DNA from: DYJB01 sp963777165
GTDB lineage: Bacteria > Chloroflexota > Anaerolineae > Anaerolineales > E44-bin32
Assembly: GCA_963777165.1 (NCBI GenBank)
Contig: CAVZPO010000029.1
Span: forward strand, 23,774-87,773
DNA length: 64,000 nucleotides
Direction: 5' to 3'
Below the pieces are notes generated by a model. The model searched no databases. It had not been told where the DNA came from and saw nothing but the letters and a program-made list of their open reading frames with translations. This document shows, one piece after another, positions 1 through 8,842 of the stretch; positions within the stretch are counted from its first letter, which is position 1, and each line of letters begins with the position of its first letter. A program made the position numbers and the translations under genes.

Positions 1-523
1 CGTACCCATCGATGTTGTCGGGCTCGACGGCGTCGAACCCCTTCTCCCGGCACATGCGCAGCCGGGCGGTCATGATCGGTCCCAGCAGGTCGATGCGCCG
101 CACATCGAGCCAGCGTTCGCCGGGCCAGCCTGCGTACTTCTCGCCGATCACGACGTCCGGGAAGTCGGCCGCATCCGGGCGCCAGTCTTCCCACGAGCCG
201 GCGCTCAGGTAGCAGATCGTGCTTCGCCCACGTGCGTGCAGGTCGGCGATCGTCTCCGGGCCGGTCTCAAACAGGTCGAGGTCATAGACCTCCGCGTCCA
301 CCCCCAGGTCAGCGGGCAGCCCGGACAACTGCCATTGCCAGCTGGCCGCCTGAACCGGGATCCAGGTATCCGGCGACGGGGGCACCGGCGGGATCGGCGA
401 TGGGACCGGATCCGGAAGCGTGGACTCCGCAGGTAAAGGAAGAGAGGCGGGCACCAAGCGGCAGGCCAGGCTCAACAGCAGGAGGGGAACAAGAACAGGA
501 CGCCGTCGCTTGGGGACTTGCAT
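1..523 (-). CDS. GH114-like secreted glycosidase lipoprotein (3' part outside window)
   Basis: This is a reverse-strand gene whose C-terminal part lies beyond the left edge; 174 codons are visible. It starts at 523 with a basic N-terminus, a leucine-rich core and a lipobox LSLAC (Cys21), followed by a Pro-rich linker to about residue 50. The visible domain carries landmarks of the GH114 (endo-alpha-1,4-polygalactosaminidase) family: ICYLSAGSWEDWRPD, a GWPGE..WLDVR block, and MCREKGFDAVEPDNIDGY near the edge. Family members cleave polygalactosamine-type extracellular polysaccharide, so a lipid-anchored surface hydrolase is likely. The substrate is inferred from the family only. It lies 108 bp downstream of an SGNH-type lipoprotein on the same strand. 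Confidence 0.85.
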   Translation of the reverse strand, partial: MQVPKRRRPVLVPLLLLSLACRLVPASLPLPAESTLPDPVPSPIPPVPPSPDTWIPVQAASWQWQLSGLPADLGVDAEVYDLDLFETGPETIADLHARGRSTICYLSAGSWEDWRPDAADFPDVVIGEKYAGWPGERWLDVRRIDLLGPIMTARLRMCREKGFDAVEPDNIDGY

Positions 524-631
524 CAGCGCCCCACGCTGCAATTCGGGAGGCGGACAACTGTCCGATCCTCCGCGACGCCGATCACCGGCGGCGCCATCGC
601 TGCCGCGAGCCGGGTGGGCGTTCTGCTTCGG

Positions 632-1691
632 CTATTCGGCCAGCCAGCGCTCAACGAAGTAGTCCAGGAGCGGCACGAACTCCTCCGTTGCCTTCTGGTT
701 TCCCGCCGGCGTCGGATGCGAGTCGCCGGGGTAGGCATAGGCCGACGTGTCCGAGCCCTGGTCGTAGACGTACTCGATCTCGCCGTCCACCAGGCGGTGA
801 TGATTGCCGCCGGATGCGCCGGAATCGTTCTCGTCGGGAGACCCGCCGTTCGAGGTCAACACGTTGTAGAAATCGAACACGGCGACGTTGGCGAGCGGGT
901 AGTCGGCGAGCCACTCCTCCACCAGCCAGCGGTTGAACGCACGGGCGTTGGCGGCTTGCTCGGGCGAGGTCTCATCCTCGTGGAGAGGCGGGGCGGTGAT
1001 GGCCACGAACAGCTTGTCGGGGTGCGCGGCGAAAACCTCGAGCAGGTCGACGTAGATGCCTTTGGCGTTGGCGACCGTCTGCTGTCCGCTGTAAGAATCC
1101 AGGCCGCGCAGCGGGTTGTCCCCCTGCGTGGGCGGATCCTCCGGGTGCCCTTCCAGGGCCGAGTTCGGGAAGCACGACTTGAAGAGGATGATGCTGTTCT
1201 CGCCGCCTGGGTCCTGCTCGAGGCGGGTATAAGAAGCGTGCTGATCAGATTCGGCAGATCAGGGCGCCCATGATCGCCGGGCTGTCCGGGCCCAGCATCC
1301 ACGTCCACCAATGGCCGGTGTCGGTGTAGGAGCCGATCGGCCCTCCAAGATCGGAGGCGTCCGGGCCCCAATCGTAGTTCGTGTCGCTGACGAAGTATCC
1401 CCAGTCCATCAGGGCCAGGCCGAGACCGCCATGCTCATCGGCGAGCCAGTTCTCGCCCGACGAATGGTGAACAAAGACCAGCTTCCGTCCATTGTCCTGC
1501 CCGGCGTCTGCCGCCGCAGACTCATCGCCGGTGGGAGGGGCTTCCGCCTGCTCGGCTTCGCCCGCACTTTCGGACACGATCTCCGGTTCCTCATCTCCAC
1601 CCGCTCCGCCGGCGATGGCGCCTGGCAGGGCGCAGGCGATCGAAATCGTCAGGCCGAAGATGATCAGCGCGGCCAGCGCAGGTCGATTCAT
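632..1691 (-). CDS. SGNH/GDSL-like hydrolase lipoprotein, interrupted by one +1 frameshift
   Basis: ATG at 1691 follows a GGAGG ribosome site and begins a lipoprotein signal (MNRPALAALIIFGLTISIAC) with the lipobox cysteine at residue 20. After an acidic linker come KLVFVHHSSGENW and DTNYDWGPD, and after the frame break ILFKSCFPNS and a C-terminal DSHPTPAGNQKA. HHS..G..W near the N-terminus and a late DxxH-like block fit SGNH-type esterases/acetylhydrolases; the catalytic assignment is inferred. The first frame stops at about 1236. Dropping one of two G at 1253-1254 (plus strand) joins the halves into about 352 aa. The role is probably hydrolysis of an ester on an extracellular polymer, next to the GH114 gene. 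Confidence 0.7.
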
Positions 1692-2001
1692 GAGACGCCT
1701 CCGTCTGCAGGTGTGATGGAACAAGACGGTCGATATGCCATTGGCTGGGCCGGCGAGGGGACGATGGGTGCATTCGAGTCGATGGGCGGGGCAGTGGAAG
1801 GAACCCGGCGATCATTGCCCGGGCCATCGGATCCTGGAAGGCCGCGCTCGCTGAGTGTGAAGGACATCCCCGCCTGCGCCGGCGTCCCCCCGGGCGAGTC
1901 CGGAGGGCCCCCGCCCGCGACGGATGGAAGTTTATAGGAGCCCGGCGGCATGCACAACCACCGACACGGGCAGAGGGACAGATGCCTCACTGCTCGCTTC
2001 C

Positions 2002-2050
2002 AAAACGAAAGCCCGGCCGGCCTTGGTCCTGAGAACCTGGCCGGTCGGGC
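2002..2050 (-). terminator. Rho-independent terminator after ahcY
   Basis: Read on the minus strand, 2050-2039 pairs with 2022-2011 (12 positions, one A:C mismatch, all others G:C). The hairpin is followed by TTTCGTTTT at 2010-2002. It lies 59 bp past the ahcY stop and would end the mtnA-to-ahcY transcript. Confidence 0.8.
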
Positions 2051-2108
2051 CCGGAATGCTGGCTGGTCGTGCGCGCCGCGATCCGATGTGCAACCGGTGA
2101 CCGGCGGC

Positions 2109-3371
2109 CTACGTGCCTTCTTCCCACGATGCCAGGTACTTGCGCTGCTGGGCGCTGAGCACATCGATGCGGATGCCCATGGCCTCGAGCTTGAGGCGGG
2201 CGATCTCGCGATCGATGTCCTCCGGGACGCCGTAGACCTTGTTCTCCAATTCGCTGGCGTGCTTGAGCATGTACTCCAGCGCCAGGGCCTGGTTGGCGAA
2301 GGACATGTCCATCACGCTGGCCGGATGGCCTTCGGCTGCCGCCAGGTTCACCAGGCGGCCCTCGGCCAGCAGGTTGATGCGGCGGCCGTCCGGGAGCAGG
2401 TACTGCTCGATGAACTCGCGCACCCGGCGCTTCTCGCCGGCCATCGATTCCAGCGCCGGGATGTTGATCTCGACGTTGAAGTGGCCGGAATTGCTGAGGA
2501 TGGCGCCGTCCTTCATGACTTCGAAGTGGTGCTGATCGAGGACGTTCAGGTCGCCGGTGAGGGTGCAGAAGATGTCGCCGATTGGGGCGGCGTCGGCCAT
2601 GGGCAGGACGCGGAAGCCGTCCATCACCGCCTCCAGCGCGGCGAGCGGATCGATTTCGGTGACGACGACGTTGGCGCCCATGCCGCGCGCCCGGTTGGCC
2701 AGGCCGCGCCCGCACCACCCGTAGCCCGAAACGACGAACACCTTGCCGGCCAGGAGGATGTTGGTGGCGCGCACGATGCCGTCCACGGTCGATTGCCCGG
2801 TGCCGTAGCGGTTGTCGAAGAAATGCTTGGTCATGGCGTCGTTGACGGCGATGACCGGGTAGGCCAGGGCCTTATCGGCCGCCATCGCCCGCAGCCGAAT
2901 CACGCCGGTCGTCGTCTCTTCGGTGCCCCCGCGCACGTCCTTGAGCAGCTCGCGGCGGTCCTTGTGGAGCGTGCTCAGCAGGTCGGCGCCGTCGTCCATG
3001 GTGACGTGCGGCTTGTGATCCAGGGCGGCGTGGATGTGCTTGTAGTAGGTGGCGTTGTCCTCGCCCTTGATGCCGAAGACCGGGATCTCGTAGTGCGAGA
3101 CGAGCGAAGCGGCGACGTCATCCTGGGTCGAGAGCGGGTTCGAGGCGGTCAGGATCGTGTCGGCTCCGCCGGCTTGCAGGGTGCGCATCAGGTTGGCGGT
3201 CTCGGTGGTCACATGCAGGCAGGCCGAGACGCGTGTCCCCTGCAGCGGGCGCTCCTTCTCGAAGCGCGCGCGGATCTGGCGCAGGACGGGCATTTCCTGC
3301 TCGGCCCACTCGATTCGACGCCGGCCGCCCTCGGCCAGGCGCATGTCTTTCACGTCGTGCGTTTGACTCAT
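2109..3371 (-). CDS. ahcY: S-adenosylhomocysteine hydrolase
   Basis: A 420-aa cytosolic enzyme that reversibly splits S-adenosylhomocysteine into adenosine and homocysteine, relieving product inhibition of methyltransferases. Visible family landmarks are LHVTTETANLMRTL in the substrate domain, the NDAMTKHFFDNRYGTGQS block, the NAD-binding VSGYGWCGRGLA, and LSNSGHFNVEI. The C-terminus is KYLASWEEGT, close to the archaeal/Thermotoga-type form that lacks the longer insert found in many other AhcY proteins. Its ATG overlaps the stop of the upstream GNAT gene by 4 bp (ATGA). It is last in a four-gene operon with mtnA and a PfkB kinase and is followed by a good terminator. Confidence 0.95.
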   Translation of the reverse strand: MSQTHDVKDMRLAEGGRRRIEWAEQEMPVLRQIRARFEKERPLQGTRVSACLHVTTETANLMRTLQAGGADTILTASNPLSTQDDVAASLVSHYEIPVFGIKGEDNATYYKHIHAALDHKPHVTMDDGADLLSTLHKDRRELLKDVRGGTEETTTGVIRLRAMAADKALAYPVIAVNDAMTKHFFDNRYGTGQSTVDGIVRATNILLAGKVFVVSGYGWCGRGLANRARGMGANVVVTEIDPLAALEAVMDGFRVLPMADAAPIGDIFCTLTGDLNVLDQHHFEVMKDGAILSNSGHFNVEINIPALESMAGEKRRVREFIEQYLLPDGRRINLLAEGRLVNLAAAEGHPASVMDMSFANQALALEYMLKHASELENKVYGVPEDIDREIARLKLEAMGIRIDVLSAQQRKYLASWEEGT

Positions 3372-4156
3372 CGAACCCTCGACTCCTGGGGGGAATGGGA
3401 CGCCGGGCCAAGTCGCCCGACGCCCTCATGATAGCCGCAAAACGGCCAGAATCCTAGCCTTTGATAACAGCGCAGCGCGGCGGCATTCTCCCGGGCGACG
3501 TTAAGTACGATCGTCCGCAGGCCGGGGCGCTGCAGCAGTGCCTGGACGACGGCCGCCGTCGTGCGCGTGGCCAGGCCTCGCCCGCGATGCGCGGGGTGGG
3601 TGAACACGTTGCCGACCGCCGCCACGCCGCGCTGGGCGGAGACGACATGCGTCCCGGCGGCGGACACCAACTCCGTCCCGTGGCGGATGCCGAAGAATGC
3701 CTCGTCGGCGAGTTGTGCGGGATCGAACGCGTCCGGCCGGTCGGAGCCTGTCCCGAACAGCGCCTCGAGGTCCGGCAGGTCGTTAAGCGTCAGCCGTTGT
3801 ACACCCTGCACCAGCGACGGATCGAACCCCTCCGGCCGCAGAGTCATGCGCCACATGATGGTCTCGTGCGAGTCCAGGATGCGCTCCTCGAGCAGCGCGC
3901 GGTGGGTCGGCATCAGCGTGAACAGATAGCGGCCGGGCGGGATTTCCTCGAAGAGCAGGCGCACCTCCTCCGGCGCGCCGGCGGCGAAGAGGACGGGCGG
4001 ATCGAAGCCGGCGTAGGTGAGGACAACCGCCTGCTCGCTGGCAAGCCAGGCTGCGTGCGCTGCGTGCGGCGGATCGAGATCGGCCAGCGCGTAGGCCGAC
4101 CAGATTCGGTCGTGCTCCAGCGCGCGTTCGGCTCGTTCGCGCACCTCGGGACTCAC
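3368..4156 (-). CDS. GNAT-family N-acetyltransferase of unknown substrate
   Basis: A 262-aa protein. The first ~120 residues (RIWSAYALADLDPPHAAHAAW onward) match no fold I recognise but resemble the N-terminal arm of two-lobe GNAT proteins. The C-terminal half has the acetyl-CoA-binding pattern GNVFTHPAHRGRGLATR and the late NVARENAAALRCYQRLGF. Family knowledge predicts transfer of an acyl group from acyl-CoA to an amine. It overlaps both neighbours by 4 bp, so it is translationally coupled to the PfkB kinase and to ahcY. That suggests a role linked to S-adenosylmethionine by-product recycling, but the substrate is unknown. Confidence 0.85.
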   Translation of the reverse strand: MSPEVRERAERALEHDRIWSAYALADLDPPHAAHAAWLASEQAVVLTYAGFDPPVLFAAGAPEEVRLLFEEIPPGRYLFTLMPTHRALLEERILDSHETIMWRMTLRPEGFDPSLVQGVQRLTLNDLPDLEALFGTGSDRPDAFDPAQLADEAFFGIRHGTELVSAAGTHVVSAQRGVAAVGNVFTHPAHRGRGLATRTTAAVVQALLQRPGLRTIVLNVARENAAALRCYQRLGFWPFCGYHEGVGRLGPASHSPQESRVR

Positions 4157-5106
4157 ACCAGGCGATCCAGTTCGCCGTGGTCGTCGAAGTGCGTTCGGAA
4201 CCGGCGGACAAATCCTGGCAGGTCATAGCTGTGAGTCTGCGTGCCCTTGGCCTCCAGGCAGTACGTCGCCGCCAGCGCGCCCATCTGCGCGCAACGCTCC
4301 AGCGTCAGGCTGTGGACGAATCCTTTGAGGAAGCCGCCCCGGAATGCGTCGCCCACGCCGGTCGGATCCGCCAGGCTGATCGGGGGGACGGAGGGTACAT
4401 GAACCACGCCGCCTCGCGTGTGGACGTCCACGCCTCCCTCGCCGAGGGTCACGGCCACAAACGCCGCCCGCTCTACGAGGGTCTGGGGGGTTAGCCCCGT
4501 CTTCTCCTCAATCAACGCAAACTCGTAGTCATTGCCGAAGGCCGCCATACAGCCTCCGAGTCCTTGGGCGAGGGTCGTGGCATCCATGCGGACGATCTGT
4601 TGGCTCGGGTCGTAGACATACGGGATGCCGAGGCTCAGGCATTCCTCGGCATGGCGGAGCATCGCCGTGGGGTCGTTGGCTGAGATCACAACCAGCGACG
4701 GGCGCGGTTCGATCTCACCCAGCTTCAGGTCGCCGGCGCTCGCCATGGCGCCGGTGTAGAAGCTGGCGATCTGCGAGTTGATCGTGTCGGTGGTGACGAA
4801 GAAGGAAGCCGTCCACTGCCCCGGAACTGTTCGAATCGTCGATGTGTCGACGCCTTTGGAATCCAGCCAGGCGCGGAAGTCCTCGAAATCCTCCCCGACC
4901 GTCCCGACGACCTTGGGGTGCTCGCCCAGGAGCGCCAGCGTGTAAGCGATGTTGGCGGCGATCCCGCCGCGCCGGCGTTCAAGCGAATCCACCAGGAAGG
5001 ACAGGCTCAGGCGATCCAGGCGATCGGGGAGGATGTGGTCTTTGAACCTCCCGGGGAAGGTCATCAGGTAGTCGAAGGCGATCGAACCGGAAAGGGCGAT
5101 GGTCAT
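4153..5106 (-). CDS. PfkB-family carbohydrate kinase, probably adenosine kinase-like
   Basis: A 317-aa ribokinase-fold enzyme. The N-terminal glycine motif RRGGIAANIAYTLALLG and the C-terminal PfkB signature DPTGVGDAFRGGFLKGF, with Asp as catalytic base, are both present. It is coupled by 4-bp overlaps to mtnA upstream and to the GNAT gene downstream, with ahcY next. AhcY produces adenosine, which must be removed for the reaction to run forward, so adenosine kinase activity is the simplest reading. A 5-methylthioribose or deoxyribose kinase role alongside MtnA is an alternative that motifs alone cannot exclude. Confidence 0.85.
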   Translation of the reverse strand: MTIALSGSIAFDYLMTFPGRFKDHILPDRLDRLSLSFLVDSLERRRGGIAANIAYTLALLGEHPKVVGTVGEDFEDFRAWLDSKGVDTSTIRTVPGQWTASFFVTTDTINSQIASFYTGAMASAGDLKLGEIEPRPSLVVISANDPTAMLRHAEECLSLGIPYVYDPSQQIVRMDATTLAQGLGGCMAAFGNDYEFALIEEKTGLTPQTLVERAAFVAVTLGEGGVDVHTRGGVVHVPSVPPISLADPTGVGDAFRGGFLKGFVHSLTLERCAQMGALAATYCLEAKGTQTHSYDLPGFVRRFRTHFDDHGELDRLV

Positions 5107-6161
5107 GCGGACATTCCTTCCTGGGTCGCCCGGCGCAGCGCCGCATCGAACGGAGGCCGGTGTACGCCGGCTTCGGTCACCAGCGCCGTGATCAGTGCAT
5201 GAGGCGTGACATCGAAGGCCGGATTGCGCGCGCGGCTTCCAGGCGGCGCGGCCGGCTGACCGTCCATCGACAGCCCCAGAACCTCATCGGCTGGACGGTC
5301 CTCGATCGGGACCGAGTCCCCGTCGGGGCACTCGAGATCGACCGTCGAGGTCGGGAAGACAGCATAGAACGGCACCCGGCTGGCCGAGGCGGCCAGGGCC
5401 AGCATGTACGTCCCGACCTTGTTGACCACGTCGCCGTTTGCGGCGACGCGATCGGCGCCCACCAGTACGGCCTGCACTTCCCCACGGCGCAGGAAGGTTC
5501 CCGCTGCGCCGTCGGTGATGATCTCGAACGAGACCCCGAGCTGCTGGAGTTCCCAGGCCGTCAGCCGGGAGCCTTGCAGCCGCGGCCGCGTCTCATCGAC
5601 CAGGACGTGCAGGCGCTTGCCCTGTTCGTGCGCGGCGCGCACGATCCCCAGGGCCGTGCCGTAGTCCACCGCCGCCAATCCGCCAGTGTGGCAGTGGTGG
5701 ATCAACGTGTCCCCGTCGTTCAGCAGCGCAGCCCCGTGCTGCCCGATGCGTCGGTTTCTGGCGACCTCGTCATCGGCGAGTCGCTGCGCCTGGTCCAGGA
5801 AGGCCGCCTGCGCCGCGTCGACCGACGACAGCTCGGCCGCCCGGACTCGACGCATCAGCTGATCCAGCGCCCAGGCCAGATTGATGGCAGTGGGGCGGGA
5901 AGCCTGCAGCCGGCGCGCGCCGCGGGCGATGTCCTCCCAGAAGGCGGTGAGATCGGAGGCGTCCGAGGCGTGTGCCGCCAGAGCCAGCCCGAACCCTGCC
6001 GTCGCGCCGATCGTTGGCGCGCCCCGCACCGCCATCCCGGTGATGGCGTCGGCGACGTCGTTGACGGTCAACAGGTCGAGGCATTCGACCCGGGCCGGGA
6101 GTCGCCGCTGGTCGATGACGCGCACGGCAGGTCCGATCGGGTTCCATTCGACTGCGCGCAT
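5103..6161 (-). CDS. mtnA: S-methyl-5-thioribose-1-phosphate isomerase
   Basis: A 352-aa enzyme of the eIF2B-related aldose-ketose isomerase family. It converts methylthioribose-1-phosphate to methylthioribulose-1-phosphate in methionine salvage, or the 5-deoxyribose analogue in 5-deoxyadenosine disposal. Landmarks: DQRRLP near the N-terminus, GMAVRGAPTIGATAGFG, HCHTGGLAAVDYGTALG with the catalytic-type Cys, DETRPRLQGSRLTAWEL, GADRVAANGDVVNKVGT, and RNPAFDVTPHALI. The start at 6161 (MRAVEW) is chosen because homology begins there, though the frame is open further upstream. It is the first gene of the operon; a promoter lies about 110 bp upstream. Confidence 0.93.
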   Translation of the reverse strand: MRAVEWNPIGPAVRVIDQRRLPARVECLDLLTVNDVADAITGMAVRGAPTIGATAGFGLALAAHASDASDLTAFWEDIARGARRLQASRPTAINLAWALDQLMRRVRAAELSSVDAAQAAFLDQAQRLADDEVARNRRIGQHGAALLNDGDTLIHHCHTGGLAAVDYGTALGIVRAAHEQGKRLHVLVDETRPRLQGSRLTAWELQQLGVSFEIITDGAAGTFLRRGEVQAVLVGADRVAANGDVVNKVGTYMLALAASASRVPFYAVFPTSTVDLECPDGDSVPIEDRPADEVLGLSMDGQPAAPPGSRARNPAFDVTPHALITALVTEAGVHRPPFDAALRRATQEGMSA

Positions 6162-6270
6162 GGGATCTCGTTCCTGAGGCCTGTCCGGAGTCGATCCTCG
6201 AGGGGCGGGGCGCCGCCCGGGGCACGAAAGCGCGCTCTCGAGCGGAGAGCGCGGGGTCTGGGCACGTTCG

Positions 6271-6299
6271 AGTCTAGCACACAGGCAGTGAGGCGACAA
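6271..6299 (-). promoter_or_regulatory. Sigma70-type promoter for the mtnA-ahcY operon
   Basis: On the minus strand TTGTCG (6299-6294), a 17-bp spacer and TAGACT (6276-6271). Transcription would begin near 6264, giving a leader of about 100 nt. The leader contains a perfect 8-bp hairpin (6245-6252 with 6232-6239). No SAM riboswitch is recognised in it. Confidence 0.65.
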
Positions 6300-6358
6300 G
6301 GCGGCATCACGGCAGAGACGAGCGATGCCCAATGTCCCCCTGGCTTCGGAAGTCGTCG

Positions 6359-6387
6359 TTGACACCCTCCGGCAACCCCCGTATGAT
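6359..6387 (+). promoter_or_regulatory. Consensus sigma70 promoter for the lytic transglycosylase gene
   Basis: TTGACA (6359-6364), exactly 17 bp, TATGAT (6382-6387). A start site 6-8 nt after the -10 falls on or next to the ATG at 6395, so the mRNA would be leaderless. Confidence 0.85.
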
Positions 6388-6394
6388 GCCGGCC

Positions 6395-8803
6395 ATGCCG
6401 ACGTTCAGAGCCCTGGTCGCCTTCCTGCTTGTGGCGCAGCTCCTCGCCGCGTGCACGGCGCCGTCATCGTCGCCGGAGACCGTGGCTGTCGTCACGCCGA
6501 CGCCTGTCCCGAGCGACACACCGATCCCATCGCCTGAGCCAACGGCCACTCCTTCCCCGGCCGAATTCCTTGGAGAGGCGGACGCCGCATTGCGAAACGG
6601 GGACTGGGACACTGCCCTTGGGCTGTATCAACAGGCGCAGCTCGTGGCGGGCGACCCAGCAGCGCAGGCCGAGGCGCAGCTTGGCGTCGGCCGGACGTAC
6701 CTCAGTTGGGGGCGCACGGCTGAGGCGGCACAGGCACTCGATCAGTTCCTGTCGGCTTATCCCGGCGACGCACGCGCCGCCGAGGCGAGCTTTCTGCGTG
6801 CGGTGGCGCGTGAGCAGCTCGGTCAGCCCGGTGAGGCGCTGCAGGATTACCAGCAGTACCTGGCTCAGCGACCCGGCGTGATCGACGGCTTCGTCCACGA
6901 GAAGATCGGCGATTTATGGCGCGGCCTGGGCGCACCGCTCGACGGCGTCGCCGCCTATCGCAGCGCCCTTGCGGCGCCGCGTCTCGGCAGCGACGCCACG
7001 CTTCGGGTCAAGATCGGCCGGGCGCTGGTGGAGGCCAATGACGCCGACGGTGCGCTGGCCGAGTACGCCGCGCTGGCGCAAACGACGTCGGAGCCGTCTC
7101 TCCTGGCAACCCTCAACTACCTCTCCGGCCTGGCGCTGGAGCTGAAGGGAGAGACCGCTTCGGCACAGGCGCGCTACCTCGATTCGGTGGAGCGCTTCCC
7201 GGACGCCTATGACACGTACAGCGGGCTGGTGCGGCTGGTCGACGCCGGGGTCCCGGTCGATGACTACCTGCGCGGCTATATCGATTTCCAGGCCGGCGCG
7301 TATGAGCCTGCAAGGCAGGCATTCGACCGAGCCATCGGCCGCGCGCCCACCGGGCCCGCCTACTACTACCGCGCCCTCAGCCTGCTCGAGATTGGAGACG
7401 TGTACGGCGCCATCGAGGACCTGCGCGCCGTCGTGCTGCAGTATCCGGACGAGCCGCTGCGCGCCAGTGCCTGGCGGACGCTGGCCCGCATCCGCTGGAC
7501 CGAGCTCGACTTGCCGGTCGACGCGGTGCAGACGTACCTGGATTTCGTCGGCAACATGCCGGGCGATGCGGCGGCGGCGGAGGCTCTCTTCGACGCCGGA
7601 CGTATTGCGGAGCGCTCGGGTGATCTCGGCTGGGCAGTGGAGATCTGGCTGCGGCTGCCGGCCGAGTATCCGGCCAGTGCCGAGGCATACTCCGGTTCCT
7701 TCCAGGCCGGCATCGCCCTTACCCGGCTGCAGACACACACTTCGGCGGAGTCGGCGTTTCTGACGGCCGAGACGAAGGCCACGGATCCGGAAGACCGGGC
7801 GGCGGCGCTCGTGTGGGTAGGCAAGGCTCGCAAGGCGCAAGGCAACGATGGCGGGGCGGCCGAAGCCTGGCAGGCAGCCGCCGCGGCGGATCCCACCGGC
7901 TACTATTCCCTTCGGGCCGCCGACCTGCTCGCCGGGCGCACGCCGTTCCAATCGCCGGGGCTCCCCAACTTCGTCACCGACGCGATGGCGGAACGCACCG
8001 AGGCGGAGACATGGCTCCGGTCGACGTTTGCCCTTGCCGGCCCGGAGCCCTTGTCCGGACTGAGCCCGGCCCTGGCCGCGGATCCACGACTGACGCGCGC
8101 CGAAGAATACCTGAGGCTGGGGTTGGTGGTCGAGGCGAAGGCCGAGCTCGAGTCCCTTCGGCTGTCAGTGGAGCCGGACGCCGAGGCTACCTACCGCCTG
8201 ATGCACAAGCTCCTCGAGCTGCGCATGTACCCGCAGGCGATCTTTGCTGCGCGACAGGTCCTACGGCTGGCGGGGATGGATGACGGCGCAACCGCATCGG
8301 CTCCCGAATACTTCAACCGCATTCGCTTCGCGCCGTACTTTGGCGAGTTGATCCTGCCGGCGGCAGCCGACGCCGGGCTCGATCCCTTGTATGTGTTGAG
8401 CGTCGTCCGTCAGGAGAGCCTGTTCGAAGGCTATGCCACGTCATACGCCGAGGCGCGGGGCCTGATGCAGGTGATCCCTTCCACCGGCGAGCAGCTGGCG
8501 CAGCAGTTGGGCTGGCCGCCGGGGTATACGGATCGCGACCTGTACCGTCCCATCGTCAGCGTACGCTTCGGCACGGCCTATCTGGCCGAGCAGCGCGATC
8601 GATTCGACGGCGATCTGGTGGCTGCCCTGGCAGCCTACAACGCCGGCCCGGGCAACGCGCTGATCTGGAAGGAACTGGCCCCGAGTGACCCGGATCTCTT
8701 CCTCGAAGTCATCCGCCTCGACCAGCCTCACCTGTACATCACCACGATCTACGAGGTCTTCTGCCGCTACCGCGACCTGTATACCGAGCCGGCGAGCCCC
8801 TGA
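6395..8803 (+). CDS. Lytic murein transglycosylase lipoprotein with TPR-like repeats
   Basis: An 802-aa protein predicted to be anchored outside the cytoplasmic membrane and to cleave peptidoglycan with anhydro-product formation. The start at 6395 (MPTFRALVAFLLVAQLLAAC) gives a lipoprotein signal with Cys20; upstream in-frame ATGs fall inside the promoter. A Thr/Pro/Ser linker runs to about residue 55, then helical tetratricopeptide-type repeats to about residue 600 (for example AEAQLGVGRTYLSWGRTAEA). The C-terminal SLT domain has the catalytic Glu in VVRQES (about residue 672), ARGLMQVIPSTG and AALAAYNAGPGNA. The layout resembles Slt70. No ribosome site is visible, as expected for a leaderless mRNA. 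Confidence 0.9.
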   Translation: MPTFRALVAFLLVAQLLAACTAPSSSPETVAVVTPTPVPSDTPIPSPEPTATPSPAEFLGEADAALRNGDWDTALGLYQQAQLVAGDPAAQAEAQLGVGRTYLSWGRTAEAAQALDQFLSAYPGDARAAEASFLRAVAREQLGQPGEALQDYQQYLAQRPGVIDGFVHEKIGDLWRGLGAPLDGVAAYRSALAAPRLGSDATLRVKIGRALVEANDADGALAEYAALAQTTSEPSLLATLNYLSGLALELKGETASAQARYLDSVERFPDAYDTYSGLVRLVDAGVPVDDYLRGYIDFQAGAYEPARQAFDRAIGRAPTGPAYYYRALSLLEIGDVYGAIEDLRAVVLQYPDEPLRASAWRTLARIRWTELDLPVDAVQTYLDFVGNMPGDAAAAEALFDAGRIAERSGDLGWAVEIWLRLPAEYPASAEAYSGSFQAGIALTRLQTHTSAESAFLTAETKATDPEDRAAALVWVGKARKAQGNDGGAAEAWQAAAAADPTGYYSLRAADLLAGRTPFQSPGLPNFVTDAMAERTEAETWLRSTFALAGPEPLSGLSPALAADPRLTRAEEYLRLGLVVEAKAELESLRLSVEPDAEATYRLMHKLLELRMYPQAIFAARQVLRLAGMDDGATASAPEYFNRIRFAPYFGELILPAAADAGLDPLYVLSVVRQESLFEGYATSYAEARGLMQVIPSTGEQLAQQLGWPPGYTDRDLYRPIVSVRFGTAYLAEQRDRFDGDLVAALAAYNAGPGNALIWKELAPSDPDLFLEVIRLDQPHLYITTIYEVFCRYRDLYTEPASP

Positions 8804-8842
8804 CCCGTGCCGAAGGCACCAGTCTGATCGTGGGTTCGCAGC

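Noticed and set aside
1950..3431. A 493-codon plus-strand open frame across ahcY
   Set aside because: The minus strand encodes full-length AhcY with its NAD-binding motif; the plus frame has none.
6162..6270. A SAM or SAH riboswitch in the leader of the mtnA-ahcY operon
   Set aside because: Only a simple 8-bp hairpin is visible. I could not find the core conserved elements of a known class, although a covariance search would be decisive.
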